Below are positions 36,401 to 44,625 of a stretch of 64,000 bases of DNA, piece by piece. The DNA is from Parabacteroides sp. PH5-46. GTDB taxonomy: Bacteria; Bacteroidota; Bacteroidia; Bacteroidales; Tannerellaceae. The position numbers and the translations under genes are program-made. The stretch is from positions 280,765-344,764 of the forward strand of contig NZ_JARXXA010000004.1 in NCBI RefSeq assembly GCF_029892785.1, read 5' to 3'. Position 1 is the first letter of the stretch. Each line of letters starts with the position of its first letter. The notes beneath the pieces were generated by a model. It was not told the origin of the DNA and ran no database searches. It saw only the letters and a program-made list of their open reading frames with translations.

Positions 36401-37704
36401 CCTACCCAAAGTCGGTTTAGGTGGTCCGAGGTGAGCGCACTTACCGAATTGTGACTAATGCGTGTAGGTCCGTCGGCCATGTAATGCGTAAACCGTTCGC
36501 TATTCTTTAGCTTCCTATTGAGTCCTCCCTCCACCGTTCCTACCCACAAGGTACCGTGTGCATCTTCGTAAACGGCATTCACCGGATTCTTAGAAATACT
36601 ATACGGGTTCTCCTTATTATATGTATAGTTGCGAATAGGCAGTCTGCGCGGAGTCATCTTATTGATACCTCCTGTTTCGCTACCCAGCCAAATCACATCG
36701 CCATCTATCAATATGCAGTTCAGAAAGTTCGAGTTCAGTTGGTTGCCATTGCTCGATATCTTTTCGTCTTGGGTTATTTGTTCAAAATCGTCCGATATGG
36801 GGTTGTACACATTTAGTCCTCTAAGAGTGCTGATAATTAATTGCTTGTCGCTCGTAATCGCCAGGTTGGTAATGTAGTTCTGCGAAATCGACCGTTTATT
36901 GTTTGGATCATACGTGTACAGTTTCATGATGTTCTCGTTCTTGCTATACCGAAAGAGTCCGTTGTTGGTTCCCATCCACACCTCATTCTCTTTGATGCAG
37001 AACGTGTAGCAGATGGTGCCGGGTTCAAACTTAAAGTCCTGTATGGCAGCAGTAGCGCGTAGGGTGTTATTGTCCGAGGTGTAAATCTTATACACATCTT
37101 GTCCCATATTTGCCCAGATGTTCCCGTCTTGATCTATATCGTGTAGTACAACCGACTGAAAGTCCGATTCAGTAGGTGGCAGCACATAAATCCGGTCTAT
37201 ATTTCCCTCGGTATCGAACGTAATCTTGCGCAAGGTCTTTCCGCAGCAGGTCCAGATATCGCCCCGGCTATCTTTCAGTATGGCAGAGGCCGATTGGTCG
37301 ATAAAGGAGTAAAGCTCCTCACTTGTATCGTGTAGTGTAATTTCTTGCAGGGTGTTGAGGTCGATAATGTTTATTCCTCCTTCCGAAATGGCCCAGAGCC
37401 TTCCGAAATTATCTTCGCACACCGCTATAATAAAGTTACTCTTCAGTTTCACGCGTGTGGTGTTGGTGTTATAGAGCAGAAATTCATACCCATCGTAGCG
37501 TGCCAGTCCGCCCCCCGCTGTCGACACCCATAAAAAACCTTCGGAGTCTTTGTAAATATCGTCAATAAAGTTGTGTGGAAGTCCATTATTCATCGTTACA
37601 TACGTAATGTTGTATCGACCGGAGAAGGATTCTTGCGCAGCGATATATCCGGCTTGCCAAACGAGGCACAGCAAAAAGAGTAGTACGTAGGTTCTTCTAT
37701 TCAT
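33466..37704 (-). CDS. Hybrid two-component system regulator (HTCS)
   Basis: Single-protein sensor and transcription factor of 1412 residues for the flanking PUL. A signal peptide (about 1-23) is followed by a periplasmic two-component-regulator propeller with many GLxRYDGYEF and LWVGTxxGGLN-type repeats to about 690, and a Y_Y_Y domain at about 700-770 (FSLEFSALNYSTQAAIYKYR). One membrane helix lies at about 783-803. The histidine kinase has phosphoacceptor His898 (NITHEFRTP) and the ATP-binding LSNAIKFTPDGGKV. The receiver has Asp1202 (ISDLMMPVMDG). An AraC-type HTH occupies the last 120 residues. HTCS proteins bind the released oligosaccharide in the periplasm. Its own promoter is at 37726-37756. 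Confidence 0.97.
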   Translation of the reverse strand: MNRRTYVLLFLLCLVWQAGYIAAQESFSGRYNITYVTMNNGLPHNFIDDIYKDSEGFLWVSTAGGGLARYDGYEFLLYNTNTTRVKLKSNFIIAVCEDNFGRLWAISEGGINIIDLNTLQEITLHDTSEELYSFIDQSASAILKDSRGDIWTCCGKTLRKITFDTEGNIDRIYVLPPTESDFQSVVLHDIDQDGNIWANMGQDVYKIYTSDNNTLRATAAIQDFKFEPGTICYTFCIKENEVWMGTNNGLFRYSKNENIMKLYTYDPNNKRSISQNYITNLAITSDKQLIISTLRGLNVYNPISDDFEQITQDEKISSNGNQLNSNFLNCILIDGDVIWLGSETGGINKMTPRRLPIRNYTYNKENPYSISKNPVNAVYEDAHGTLWVGTVEGGLNRKLKNSERFTHYMADGPTRISHNSVSALTSDHLNRLWVGSWGSGITLLDLQHPERPAIKYLSAKTHPDFTIDFIGALCYDPINKGIWIGANPGLFFYDLQTDKLHSPLPNGISEKIYGAIGTLIDTKGRLWMGSMDGAYIIDLHSNNDHAFTYRYLKYKLDKPESPLIEKISCFYQSAEGTIWVGSNGNGMYKYIEEEGNERFVSYTMEQGLINNSVRGILEDGQGRLWISTNNGLSCFDLSTQRFINYTQEDGLLSNQFYWNAHCCSANGLLYFGSLNGLTAVDANKQQSSTVQPNVRLTKLYVMNEEIYPDGKYIDDNISCAKVLHLHEKDKSFSLEFSALNYSTQAAIYKYRLLGFDDQWVETPANRRFANYTNLKHGNYVFQVMYVAEGETMDTLVTELSVIVSPFFYKRAWFVLLMITLVICSALYIYHRRIRTLKEQKELLHRTVEERTKELARQNEILTEQNDKITKQKAQLIKMSKKVQELTVDKLSFFTNITHEFRTPITLIIGPIERALKLSHNPQVIEQLNFVERNSKYLLSLVNQLMDFRKVESGKLEINKTKSNFLKFVDSIVSPFIVFAQERNITIESYHRLGDPEILFDQDAMQKVITNLLSNAIKFTPDGGKVRVYIASLRDKAQEKEHLYISIKDTGTGIPEEDLTKIFNRFYQSANGTKFPIYGQSGTGIGLYLSKRIVQMHGGAIKAQNNRTVGASFCMSLPLSREESAPPVNTAISHPVVLPETPDFVPSHFSPNRLTILIVEDNRDMRSYIRSILSEQYNILEAENGSEALSILSTCNVDFIISDLMMPVMDGIELSRRVKENFAISHIPFLMLTAKTSQESRMESYRTGVDEYLLKPFNEELLLTRISNILENRKRYQRQFALQMDVSALNIEEESSDKKFLDKAVEIIKANYKNSAYESGDFIEAMGVSKSLLNKKMQNLTGQSIGQFIRNYRLNIARKLIEKNKVNRQMNISEIAYEVGFNDPKYFTRCFTKRYNVPPSSLLEGEVEGGREK

Positions 37705-37725
37705 CGCATTAGGTTAAGATGAAAA

Positions 37726-37756
37726 CAAAGTTATATCATAATTTATATTACGCAAA
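37726..37756 (-). promoter_or_regulatory. Promoter of the HTCS gene
   Basis: Minus-strand TTTG (37756-37753), 19 bp spacer, TAACTTTG (37733-37726): a full match to the Bacteroidota -33/-7 promoter. The leader is about 15 nt. Confidence 0.7.
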
Positions 37757-37791
37757 AAATCCACTTGTACTTTTTCTCGCCAAATCGTTTT

Positions 37792-37819
37792 GTCCACCAT
37801 AATTGCACTTTCGTCCACC
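37792..37819 (+). promoter_or_regulatory. HTCS operator B: TCCAC direct repeat, 21-bp period, upstream of GH43-GH51
   Basis: GTCCACC at 37792-37798 and again at 37813-37819, period exactly 21 bp. There are 20 nt between the proximal half-site and the -7 box, the same as in operator A. A further TCCAC occurs at 37760-37764, out of register. Confidence 0.75.
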
Positions 37820-37839
37820 TATGTGGCAGGCTTAGGGCG

Positions 37840-37847
37840 TATTTTTG
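37840..37847 (+). promoter_or_regulatory. Promoter -7 box of the GH43-GH51 operon
   Basis: TATTTTTG matches TAnnTTTG and predicts a very short leader (about 11 nt) before the ATG at 37865. No -33 TTTG is present; the operator occupies that side, as expected for an activator-dependent promoter. Confidence 0.6.
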
Positions 37848-37864
37848 CGAAAAAATATAATACC

Positions 37865-39352
37865 ATGGATAGAAAATTGCTTGCTGCATCCGCCTTGTCC
37901 CTTTGCCTGCTACTCGCATGCAATCCGCCTGCAGCGTTTACCCCCCAACCCTCAACAAACCCTTGGCAGGACGATTACAGTTCCCTGTCCGGTATGGAAA
38001 ACTATAAACAGTGGGGAACGTACAATGTACACGATCCTGCCTGCAAAAAGTTTGGCGAGTACTACTATATGTATTCTACTGATGCCATTTTTAAAGAAAA
38101 TAAGAAAGCAGCCGAAGAGAAGGGAGTACCTATGGGATACATTCAAGTGCGCCGCTCCAAAGACCTCGTGAACTGGGAGTTTGTAGGCTGGGCCTTCCCC
38201 GAAATTCCACAAGAGGCTGTGCAGTGGGTAAAGGAACATGCCGATGGGCGAGGAGCCGGAAACATCTGGGCACCTTATATTATTAATCACGGAGACACCT
38301 ACCGCCTTTATTACTGTGTATCGGCTTTCGGACGCAAGACCTCGTATATCGGACTGGCCGAATCTTCCTCTCCCGAAGGACCGTGGGAGCTGAAAGGAGC
38401 GGTGGTAAAGACCAATAACGAGAGTGTGATGAACGCTATCGACCCGAGTGTTATTGTAGACCCCGATAATGGAAAGTGGTGGATGCACTATGGTTCGTAT
38501 TTTGGTGGACTTTTCTGCTTGGAACTCAACCCCGAAACAGGCTTGCCTATGACGGCAGGCGATCAGGGACACCTGGTAGCGCGCCGAGCCAATTATAAGA
38601 AGGACAACCTGGAAGCACCCGAGATTATCTATAACCCCGAACTCAAACAATACTACTTGTTTGGCTCCTACGATCCGTTGATGACGACCTACAACATCCG
38701 TGTGGGACGTTCCAACTCGCCCGAGGGTCCGTTTACCGACTTCTTCGGACAGGATCTGAAGGATACTACAAACAATTTCCCGATCCTTACGGCGCCCTAT
38801 CAGTTCGAGAATCATCCCGGATGGGCAGGTACGGCACACAATGGTGCCCTGCGTACAGACGACGGACGTTATTTCATTTTCCATCAGGCACGTCTTTCGC
38901 CACAGAACCTAATGATGGTGTTGCACTTGCGCGAAATGTTCTTCACTTCCGAAGGCTGGCCGATAGTATCGCCCGAACGCTATGCGGGTACGCCCGAACG
39001 TCGTTTTAGCGAGCAAGATTTGCCGGGCGAGTGGGAGGTAATCCGTGTCTTAGAACCGCCTCATGAGCGTAACCTCGAAGCTGGACAAATCCTTTGGGGC
39101 GAGGGCGAATTGTTAGAGGAAGAGTGGAACCGCTCTTCACGTATCACCCTTACCGCCGATGGAAAAACCAATTTAAACGAATCTTGGTCCTTTATGACCG
39201 AAAATCAGACCCTGAAAATGGTTCTAAATGGAGAAGATATAGATGAACTTCTTATCTTTGCAGGACAAGATTGGGAAAACGAGAAAGAAACCATTCTCTT
39301 TACCGGACTGGACAAGAAAGGTCGTTCCGTATGGGGAAAAAGAGTAAAATAA
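37865..39352 (+). CDS. GH43 lipoprotein, probable endo-alpha-1,5-L-arabinanase
   Basis: Second GH43 of the PUL, 495 residues from the ATG at 37865 (MDRKLLAASALS); the longer frame from 37790 runs through the promoter. The lipobox is LLAC (Cys19). The five-bladed propeller shows general base Asp57 in NVHDPA, the modulator in MNAIDPSVIV, the acid Glu in NLEAPEIIYN, and the arabinanase-type GSYFGGLFCLEL strand. The C-terminal beta domain has RRFSEQDLPGEWEVIRVLEP and ends WGKRVK, paralogous to the end of the GH43 at 24507-26399. It lacks that protein's Fn3 domain. Expected role: cutting alpha-1,5-arabinan or arabino-oligosaccharides. It is the first gene of a rightward operon with GH51. Confidence 0.92.
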   Translation: MDRKLLAASALSLCLLLACNPPAAFTPQPSTNPWQDDYSSLSGMENYKQWGTYNVHDPACKKFGEYYYMYSTDAIFKENKKAAEEKGVPMGYIQVRRSKDLVNWEFVGWAFPEIPQEAVQWVKEHADGRGAGNIWAPYIINHGDTYRLYYCVSAFGRKTSYIGLAESSSPEGPWELKGAVVKTNNESVMNAIDPSVIVDPDNGKWWMHYGSYFGGLFCLELNPETGLPMTAGDQGHLVARRANYKKDNLEAPEIIYNPELKQYYLFGSYDPLMTTYNIRVGRSNSPEGPFTDFFGQDLKDTTNNFPILTAPYQFENHPGWAGTAHNGALRTDDGRYFIFHQARLSPQNLMMVLHLREMFFTSEGWPIVSPERYAGTPERRFSEQDLPGEWEVIRVLEPPHERNLEAGQILWGEGELLEEEWNRSSRITLTADGKTNLNESWSFMTENQTLKMVLNGEDIDELLIFAGQDWENEKETILFTGLDKKGRSVWGKRVK

Positions 39353-39400
39353 TTTTCACTACAGAATAACACATTAAACATCAATATCAACATCAATATT

Positions 39401-41389
39401 ATGAGAATCAACAAAACCCTATTCGCTGCCCTGGCCCTATCGACCACCCTGTCGATCCACGGCCAAACCAACGAATTAGTTATTCAAACCAAAAAGCTTG
39501 GTGCTGAAATCCAGCCCACCATGTACGGACTGTTCTTCGAAGACATCAACTACGGAGCCGATGGCGGACTCTACGCCGAACTCGTTAAAAACCGCTCCTT
39601 TGAATTTCCACAAAACCTTATGGGATGGAAAACATTCGGTAAGGTATCCTTGCAGAACGATGGACCCTTCGAACGCAATCCACACTACGTACGCCTGGCC
39701 GATCCGGGTCACGAACACAAACGTACGGGTATCGAAAACGAAGGCTTCTTTGGCATCGGTATCAAAAACAATGCAGCATATCGCTTTACCGTGTGGGCAC
39801 GCCTTCCAGAAGGGGGCACGGCTTCCAAAATACGCGTAGAGCTGGTGAAACCCAACAGCATGGGCGAACAGCACGCTTTTGCTACACAAAACTTGGTGAT
39901 CGACTCGAAGGAGTGGAAGAAATATCAAGTGATCCTGAAAGCCGAAAAGACCGAACCGAAGTCTATCTTGCGTATCTTCTTAGACTCGCCTACAACAGTA
40001 GACCTGGAACATGTTTCGCTTTTCCCTGTAGATACTTGGAAGGGACACGAAAACGGATTGCGTAAGGATTTGGCGCAGGACTTGGCAGATATCAAACCCG
40101 GTGTGTTCCGATTCCCCGGTGGGTGTATCGTAGAGGGTACTGACCTCGAAACGCGTTACGACTGGAAGAAAACCGTAGGACCGGTAGAGAACCGTCCGCT
40201 CAACGAAAATCGTTGGCACTACACGTTCCCGCATCGCTTCTATCCCGACTATTTCCAAAGCTATGGCATGGGATTCTATGAGTTCTTCTTGCTCTCTGAA
40301 GAGATTGGTGCCGAACCGCTGCCGGTATTGAGCTGCGGACTGGCTTGCCAGTTCCAAAACGAAGATGCTTCGGCTCACGTGGCCTTGTGCGACTTGGATA
40401 GTTACGTGCAAGATGCGCTCGACCTGATTGAATTTGCCAATGGCGATGCATCGACCACCTGGGGTAAGGTGCGTGCCGAAATGGGACATCCAGCTCCGTT
40501 CAACCTGAAGTTTATCGGTATTGGAAACGAGCAGTGGGGACCCGAATATCCCGAACATCTCGAACCTTTTATCAAAGCTATCCGTAAGGCCTACCCCGAT
40601 ATGAAAATTATCGGTAGCTCGGGTCCGAACTCCGAAGGCGATCAGTTCGATTACCTGTGGCCGGAGATGAAACGCCTGAAAGCCGACTTGGTAGACGAAC
40701 ATTTCTATCGTCCCGAAAGCTGGTTCTTGAGTCAGGGCGCACGCTACGACAACTACGACCGCAAAGGCCCGAAGGTATTTGCCGGTGAATATGCTTGTCA
40801 CGGTAAGGGTAAGAAATGGAATCATTTCCACGCAGCGCTGCTTGAAGCGGCCTTTATGACCGGACTTGAACGCAATGCCGATATCGTACACATGGCTACG
40901 TATGCTCCGTTGTTTGCTCACGTAGAGGGCTGGCAGTGGCGTCCCGATATGATTTGGTTCGACAATCTAAACAGTGTACGCACATCGAGCTACCTTGTAC
41001 AGCAGCTTTTTGCTACCAACAAAGGAAGCAATGCCCTTACGCTCACTATGGATATGGATAAGAAAAACGTAACCGGTGCCGAAGGACAAAACGGTTTGTT
41101 TGCCAGCGCAGTTTGGGAAGCGAGCAACAGCTCGTATATCGTAAAGGTGGTAAATACAACCGACAAGGCTCAGCCTATCACCCTGAACTTTGCAGGAATG
41201 AATAAAAAAGAGGTGTTGACCGGTGGTACATGCATCAAACTCCGTGCAGCCGATATTAATGCCGACAATACCCTCGAAAATCCGCAGGCTATCGCACCGC
41301 AAGAATCAACTATAACAATCGAAGGCAACGTGTACAATACCGAATTGGAACCTTACACGTTTGCTATATACAAATTTAGTAAGAAATAG
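39401..41389 (+). CDS. GH51 alpha-L-arabinofuranosidase
   Basis: Retaining exo-enzyme removing terminal arabinofuranose from arabinan or arabinoxylan fragments. The 662 residues start MRINKTLFAALALS with a cleavable signal (SIHGQ), so it is probably periplasmic. A CBM4/9-like beta sandwich lies at about 60-190 inside the GH51 arrangement (FFEDINYGADGGLYAEL at the front). The (beta/alpha)8 core has acid/base Glu377 in IGNEQWG and nucleophile Glu463 in FAGEYACHG. The C-terminal beta domain ends in LEPYTFAIYKFSKK. It lies 48 bp after the GH43 gene and is presumably driven by the HTCS-controlled promoter. A repeat hairpin follows its stop by about 12 bp. Confidence 0.95.
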   Translation: MRINKTLFAALALSTTLSIHGQTNELVIQTKKLGAEIQPTMYGLFFEDINYGADGGLYAELVKNRSFEFPQNLMGWKTFGKVSLQNDGPFERNPHYVRLADPGHEHKRTGIENEGFFGIGIKNNAAYRFTVWARLPEGGTASKIRVELVKPNSMGEQHAFATQNLVIDSKEWKKYQVILKAEKTEPKSILRIFLDSPTTVDLEHVSLFPVDTWKGHENGLRKDLAQDLADIKPGVFRFPGGCIVEGTDLETRYDWKKTVGPVENRPLNENRWHYTFPHRFYPDYFQSYGMGFYEFFLLSEEIGAEPLPVLSCGLACQFQNEDASAHVALCDLDSYVQDALDLIEFANGDASTTWGKVRAEMGHPAPFNLKFIGIGNEQWGPEYPEHLEPFIKAIRKAYPDMKIIGSSGPNSEGDQFDYLWPEMKRLKADLVDEHFYRPESWFLSQGARYDNYDRKGPKVFAGEYACHGKGKKWNHFHAALLEAAFMTGLERNADIVHMATYAPLFAHVEGWQWRPDMIWFDNLNSVRTSSYLVQQLFATNKGSNALTLTMDMDKKNVTGAEGQNGLFASAVWEASNSSYIVKVVNTTDKAQPITLNFAGMNKKEVLTGGTCIKLRAADINADNTLENPQAIAPQESTITIEGNVYNTELEPYTFAIYKFSKK

Positions 41390-41399
41390 AATATTAAAC

Positions 41400-41442
41400 G
41401 TCCCACAGTTGTTGAACTCATATTCAACAACTGTGGGATTTC
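41400..41442. repeat. 22-bp palindromic repeat family, locus 2 (one unit)
   Basis: A single unit between GTCCCACAG and CTGTGGGATTTC. CCCACAGTTGTTGAA (41402-41416) pairs perfectly with TTCAACAACTGTGGG (41423-41437) around a 6-nt loop. It lies just after the GH51 stop, where it could act as a weak terminator, although only ATTTC and no T run follows. Confidence 0.85.
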
Positions 41443-41599
41443 AAATTTAATGTAATTCCTCTTACAACTAACCCCATACCCCTTACCACATATATATATT
41501 GATTATTGTCTTTCATTTTTGAATAAAAAATGCGATATTTGCACCGCCTAAAAACTTTATGAGGTATTTAGATCAATAATCATATAAATTTGAATTGAA

Positions 41600-43264
41600 A
41601 TGACTAAAAGTGCATTACAAATTGAAAGAGCAAAGTACAAACCTAAAGTACCTGCTGCATTAAAGGGCTCTGTAAACGCCGTTGATGGTGAATATACTCA
41701 GTCTGTGGCCGATCAGGAAGATATTAAAAAATTGTTTCCGCATACCTATGGAATGCCTGTAATTACATTTGAAAAGTCGGCTGAAAAGAAAAGCCAACCA
41801 GCTATGAATGTGGGCGTAATCCTGTCTGGTGGACAGGCTCCGGGGGGACACAATGTGATAGCCGGTCTGTTTGACGGTATCAAAGCTATAAATAAGGATT
41901 CCCGCTTGTACGGATTTATCCTGGGTCCCGGAGGCTTGATCAAGCATAACTATATGGAGCTGACAGCCGATATCATTGAAGAATACCGCAATACAGGCGG
42001 TTTTGACATGATCGGATCAGGCCGTGATAAACTGGAAACAAAGGAACAGTTCGACAAAGGTCTTGAAATATTGAAACAGCTGGATATTAAAGCTTTAGTT
42101 ATCATTGGTGGTGACGATTCAAACACAAATGCCTGCGTATTAGCTGAATATTACAAAGAAATAAATGCCGGAGTACAGGTAATCGGTTGTCCGAAAACCA
42201 TTGACGGCGACTTGAAAAACGAGCAGATCGAAACCTCATTTGGCTTTGACACAGCTTGTAAGGTATATTCGGAAGTGATTGGTAACATTCAGCGCGACTG
42301 TAACTCTGCCCGTAAATATTGGCACTTTATCAAGCTGATGGGACGTTCGGCTTCTCACATCGCCCTGGAATGTGCTCTACAGACACATCCCAACGTATGT
42401 ATCATTTCGGAAGAAGTAGAGGAAATGAATATGACTCTGGACGACGTGGTGAACCAGATTTGCGAAGTAGTAGCCAAGCGTTTTGAGCAAGGACAGAACT
42501 TCGGAACTGTACTGATTCCAGAAGGTTTGGTAGAGTTTATCCCGGCTATGAAACGTCTGATTGCCGAACTGAACGACTTCCTGGCTAAAAATGCTGCCGA
42601 ATTCAAACTGATCAAACGTTCGGAACAACGTAACTATATCATTGCCAAGCTGACGAAAGATAATTCGGATCTGTATGCCAGCCTTCCTGAAGGAATCGCC
42701 CGTCAGCTGTCATTAGACAGAGACTCTCACGGAAACGTACAGGTGTCACTGATTGAGACAGAAAAACTGTTGGCAGAAATGGTTACAACCCGCTTGACAG
42801 AATGGTTTGCTTCAGGTAAATATGCAGCAGGCGAGAAGAAACTACCTTTCTCAAGCCAGGTGCATTTCTTCGGTTATGAAGGTCGTTGCGCAGCTCCGTC
42901 AAACTATGACGCAGACTATTGCTATTCATTGGGTTATACTGCTTCATGCCTGATTGCTGCCGGCAAAACCGGTTATATTTCTTCTGTCCGCAATACAACA
43001 GCTTCTGCCGACAAATGGATTGCCGGAGGTATCCCTGTTACTATGATGTTGAACATGGAAAAACGTCACGGACACATGAAACCCGTTATACAAAAAGCTT
43101 TGGTAAAACTAAACGGTGCGCCCTTCAAAGAATTCGCTGCCAACCGCGACACCTGGGCACTAAAAACCGATTACGTATACCCAGGCCCCATCCAGTATTT
43201 CGGCCCATCCTCCGTATGCGACGAACCCACCAAGACGTTGCAATTGGAACAGGCTAAGAAATAA
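41600..43264 (+). CDS. pfp: Pyrophosphate-dependent phosphofructokinase
   Basis: Diphosphate:fructose-6-phosphate 1-phosphotransferase, a reversible glycolytic step that uses PPi in place of ATP; cytoplasmic. The 554 residues fit the long (plant-like, group II) PFP class. Motifs include [20 protein letters not shown] (phosphate binding), [12 protein letters not shown] (the GGDD signature that selects PPi), [20 protein letters not shown] (catalytic TIDGD), [17 protein letters not shown] and [20 protein letters not shown]. The start [15 protein letters not shown] is typical. GATATTTG at 41534-41541 (7 of 8 to TAnnTTTG) is a candidate promoter. It serves general sugar metabolism, including the products of arabinose breakdown. 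Confidence 0.97.
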   Translation: MTKSALQIERAKYKPKVPAALKGSVNAVDGEYTQSVADQEDIKKLFPHTYGMPVITFEKSAEKKSQPAMNVGVILSGGQAPGGHNVIAGLFDGIKAINKDSRLYGFILGPGGLIKHNYMELTADIIEEYRNTGGFDMIGSGRDKLETKEQFDKGLEILKQLDIKALVIIGGDDSNTNACVLAEYYKEINAGVQVIGCPKTIDGDLKNEQIETSFGFDTACKVYSEVIGNIQRDCNSARKYWHFIKLMGRSASHIALECALQTHPNVCIISEEVEEMNMTLDDVVNQICEVVAKRFEQGQNFGTVLIPEGLVEFIPAMKRLIAELNDFLAKNAAEFKLIKRSEQRNYIIAKLTKDNSDLYASLPEGIARQLSLDRDSHGNVQVSLIETEKLLAEMVTTRLTEWFASGKYAAGEKKLPFSSQVHFFGYEGRCAAPSNYDADYCYSLGYTASCLIAAGKTGYISSVRNTTASADKWIAGGIPVTMMLNMEKRHGHMKPVIQKALVKLNGAPFKEFAANRDTWALKTDYVYPGPIQYFGPSSVCDEPTKTLQLEQAKK

Positions 43265-43304
43265 AAGAATAGAATTACATTCGTAATATTGTAATTATCG
43301 TATC

Positions 43305-43340
43305 GTAGAGACAAGGCATTTCCTTGTCTCTACATTTTTT
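43305..43340 (+). terminator. Rho-independent terminator of pfp
   Basis: GTAGAGACAAGG (43305-43316) and CCTTGTCTCTAC (43322-43333) form a 12-bp stem with a 5-nt loop, followed by ATTTTTTAT. Confidence 0.9.
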
Positions 43341-43349
43341 ATATATCAT

Positions 43350-43393
43350 AATAGTGCGACAATAGTGCGACAATAGTACGGGACAGTACGACA
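43350..43393. repeat. Four 11-bp direct repeats upstream of ribE
   Basis: AATAGTGCGAC at 43350 and 43361, AATAGTACGGG at 43372 and ACAGTACGAC at 43383: an 11-bp period, about one helical turn. It lies just upstream of the near-consensus box TATCTTTA (43403-43410), so it is a candidate operator. Confidence 0.6.
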
Positions 43394-43441
43394 AATAATC
43401 CGTATCTTTACATCCGGAAAAATAATTAAAACAACAAGAAT

Positions 43442-44047
43442 ATGTTTTCAGGTATAGTAGAGGAAGCTGCCCGGGTGGTGGCTATAGAGCAGGATAAGGG
43501 GAATGTTCATCTGATGATGAGTTGTTCGTTTGTGAATGAATTGAAGATTGATCAAAGTGTGTCACATAATGGTGTGTGTCTGACAGTTGTGCGGATTGAA
43601 GGCGATACGTATACGGTGACGGCTATCAAGGAAACGCTGGAGCGTTCAAACCTGGGCTTATTGAAAGTAGGGGATAGGGTGAACCTGGAGCGTAGTATGC
43701 TGATGAACGGACGCCTGGACGGGCATATCGTGCAGGGACATGTAGACCAAACGGCTGTCTGCACCAAGGTAGACGAGGCAGACGGAAGCTGGTATTACAC
43801 CTTTGAATACGAGTTTAATAAGAAAATGGCTCAGCAGGGATATATGACGGTTGAAAAGGGCTCTGTTTGTGTAAACGGAGTAAGCCTTACGGTCGTTAAC
43901 TCGCAGAACAACAGCTTCCAGGTGGCTATCATTCCTTTTACACACGACATGACGAATTTTGGACAGATAGAGAAAGGAACAGTTGTAAATCTGGAGTTTG
44001 ATATTGTAGGGAAGTATATTAGTAAGATGTTAACATTTAACGATTAA
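43442..44047 (+). CDS. ribE: Riboflavin synthase (alpha chain)
   Basis: Dismutates two 6,7-dimethyl-8-ribityllumazine molecules into riboflavin and a pyrimidine; cytoplasmic trimer. The 201 residues comprise two lumazine-binding repeats: about 1-95 (MFSGIVEEAARVV, VSHNGVCLTV) and about 96-195 (GRLDGHIVQGHVDQTA, GSVCVNGVSLTVVNSQNN). Each repeat has the family NGV(C/S)LTV motif. The other rib genes are not adjacent. No FMN riboswitch fits the roughly 30-nt leader; instead four 11-bp direct repeats sit upstream of the candidate promoter. A nitroreductase, a likely flavoprotein, follows after 31 bp and may be co-transcribed, a sensible pairing. Confidence 0.97.
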   Translation: MFSGIVEEAARVVAIEQDKGNVHLMMSCSFVNELKIDQSVSHNGVCLTVVRIEGDTYTVTAIKETLERSNLGLLKVGDRVNLERSMLMNGRLDGHIVQGHVDQTAVCTKVDEADGSWYYTFEYEFNKKMAQQGYMTVEKGSVCVNGVSLTVVNSQNNSFQVAIIPFTHDMTNFGQIEKGTVVNLEFDIVGKYISKMLTFND

Positions 44048-44078
44048 CAGTTAATATTCTACGTTTAAACAAATAAAA

Positions 44079-44624
44079 ATGGATGATTTCTTGTCATTAG
44101 CTTTGCAGAGGCAGAGTGACCGGGCGTTTGATGCTTCGAGGCCTGTTGAAAGGGAAAAGCTGGAGCGGATTCTGGAAGCGGCAAGAATGTCGCCTTCGGC
44201 CTGTAATGCCCAGCCCTGGCACTTTATTGTAGTAGACGAACTGGAACTGAAAAACAAGGTGGCGGATGCTACTTCTACCCGTCTGCTGGGGCTGAATCAT
44301 TTTACCAAGCAAGCTCCTGTACATATCGTCATTGTAGAAGAGAAAGTAAACCTTACCTCCGGCTTTGGCGGATGGGTGAAGGATAAGAACTTCGCCTGGG
44401 TAGATATAGGTATCGCTGCAGCTCATATCTGCCTGGCTGCCGAAGACGAGGGACTGGGCAGTTGTATCCTGGGCTGGTTTGACGAAGATAAGATGCGTAA
44501 GTTACTGGATATTCCTTCCGGCAAGCGGATTCTACTTGATGTCATTATTGGTTATTCTACACAAGCGGATCGCCCCAAAAAGCGGAAAGAAACGGAACAG
44601 GTAATCAGTTATAATAAATACTGA
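44079..44624 (+). CDS. Nitroreductase-family flavoprotein
   Basis: FMN-dependent oxidoreductase of the nitroreductase superfamily; physiological substrate unknown; cytoplasmic dimer by family. The 181 residues show the FMN-phosphate binding RQSDRAFD near the N-terminus, ILEAARMSPSACNAQPWHFI, and the C-terminal GSCILGWFDEDKMRKLLDIP region followed by VIIGYSTQADRPKKRK. The spacing RQS-R-F followed by SPSACN-QPW is diagnostic. It follows ribE by 31 bp, so it may share its transcript. The stop codon lies 1 bp from the convergent YihY-family stop. Confidence 0.93.
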   Translation: MDDFLSLALQRQSDRAFDASRPVEREKLERILEAARMSPSACNAQPWHFIVVDELELKNKVADATSTRLLGLNHFTKQAPVHIVIVEEKVNLTSGFGGWVKDKNFAWVDIGIAAAHICLAAEDEGLGSCILGWFDEDKMRKLLDIPSGKRILLDVIIGYSTQADRPKKRKETEQVISYNKY

Positions 44625-44625
44625 C

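Noticed and set aside
37952..38884. 310-codon open frame on the minus strand
   Set aside because: Antisense to the GH43 gene with intact catalytic motifs.
39980..40921. 313-codon open frame on the minus strand
   Set aside because: Antisense to the GH51 gene; no recognisable motif.
43411..43441. FMN riboswitch before ribE
   Set aside because: The leader is about 30 nt and lacks the conserved RFN helices.
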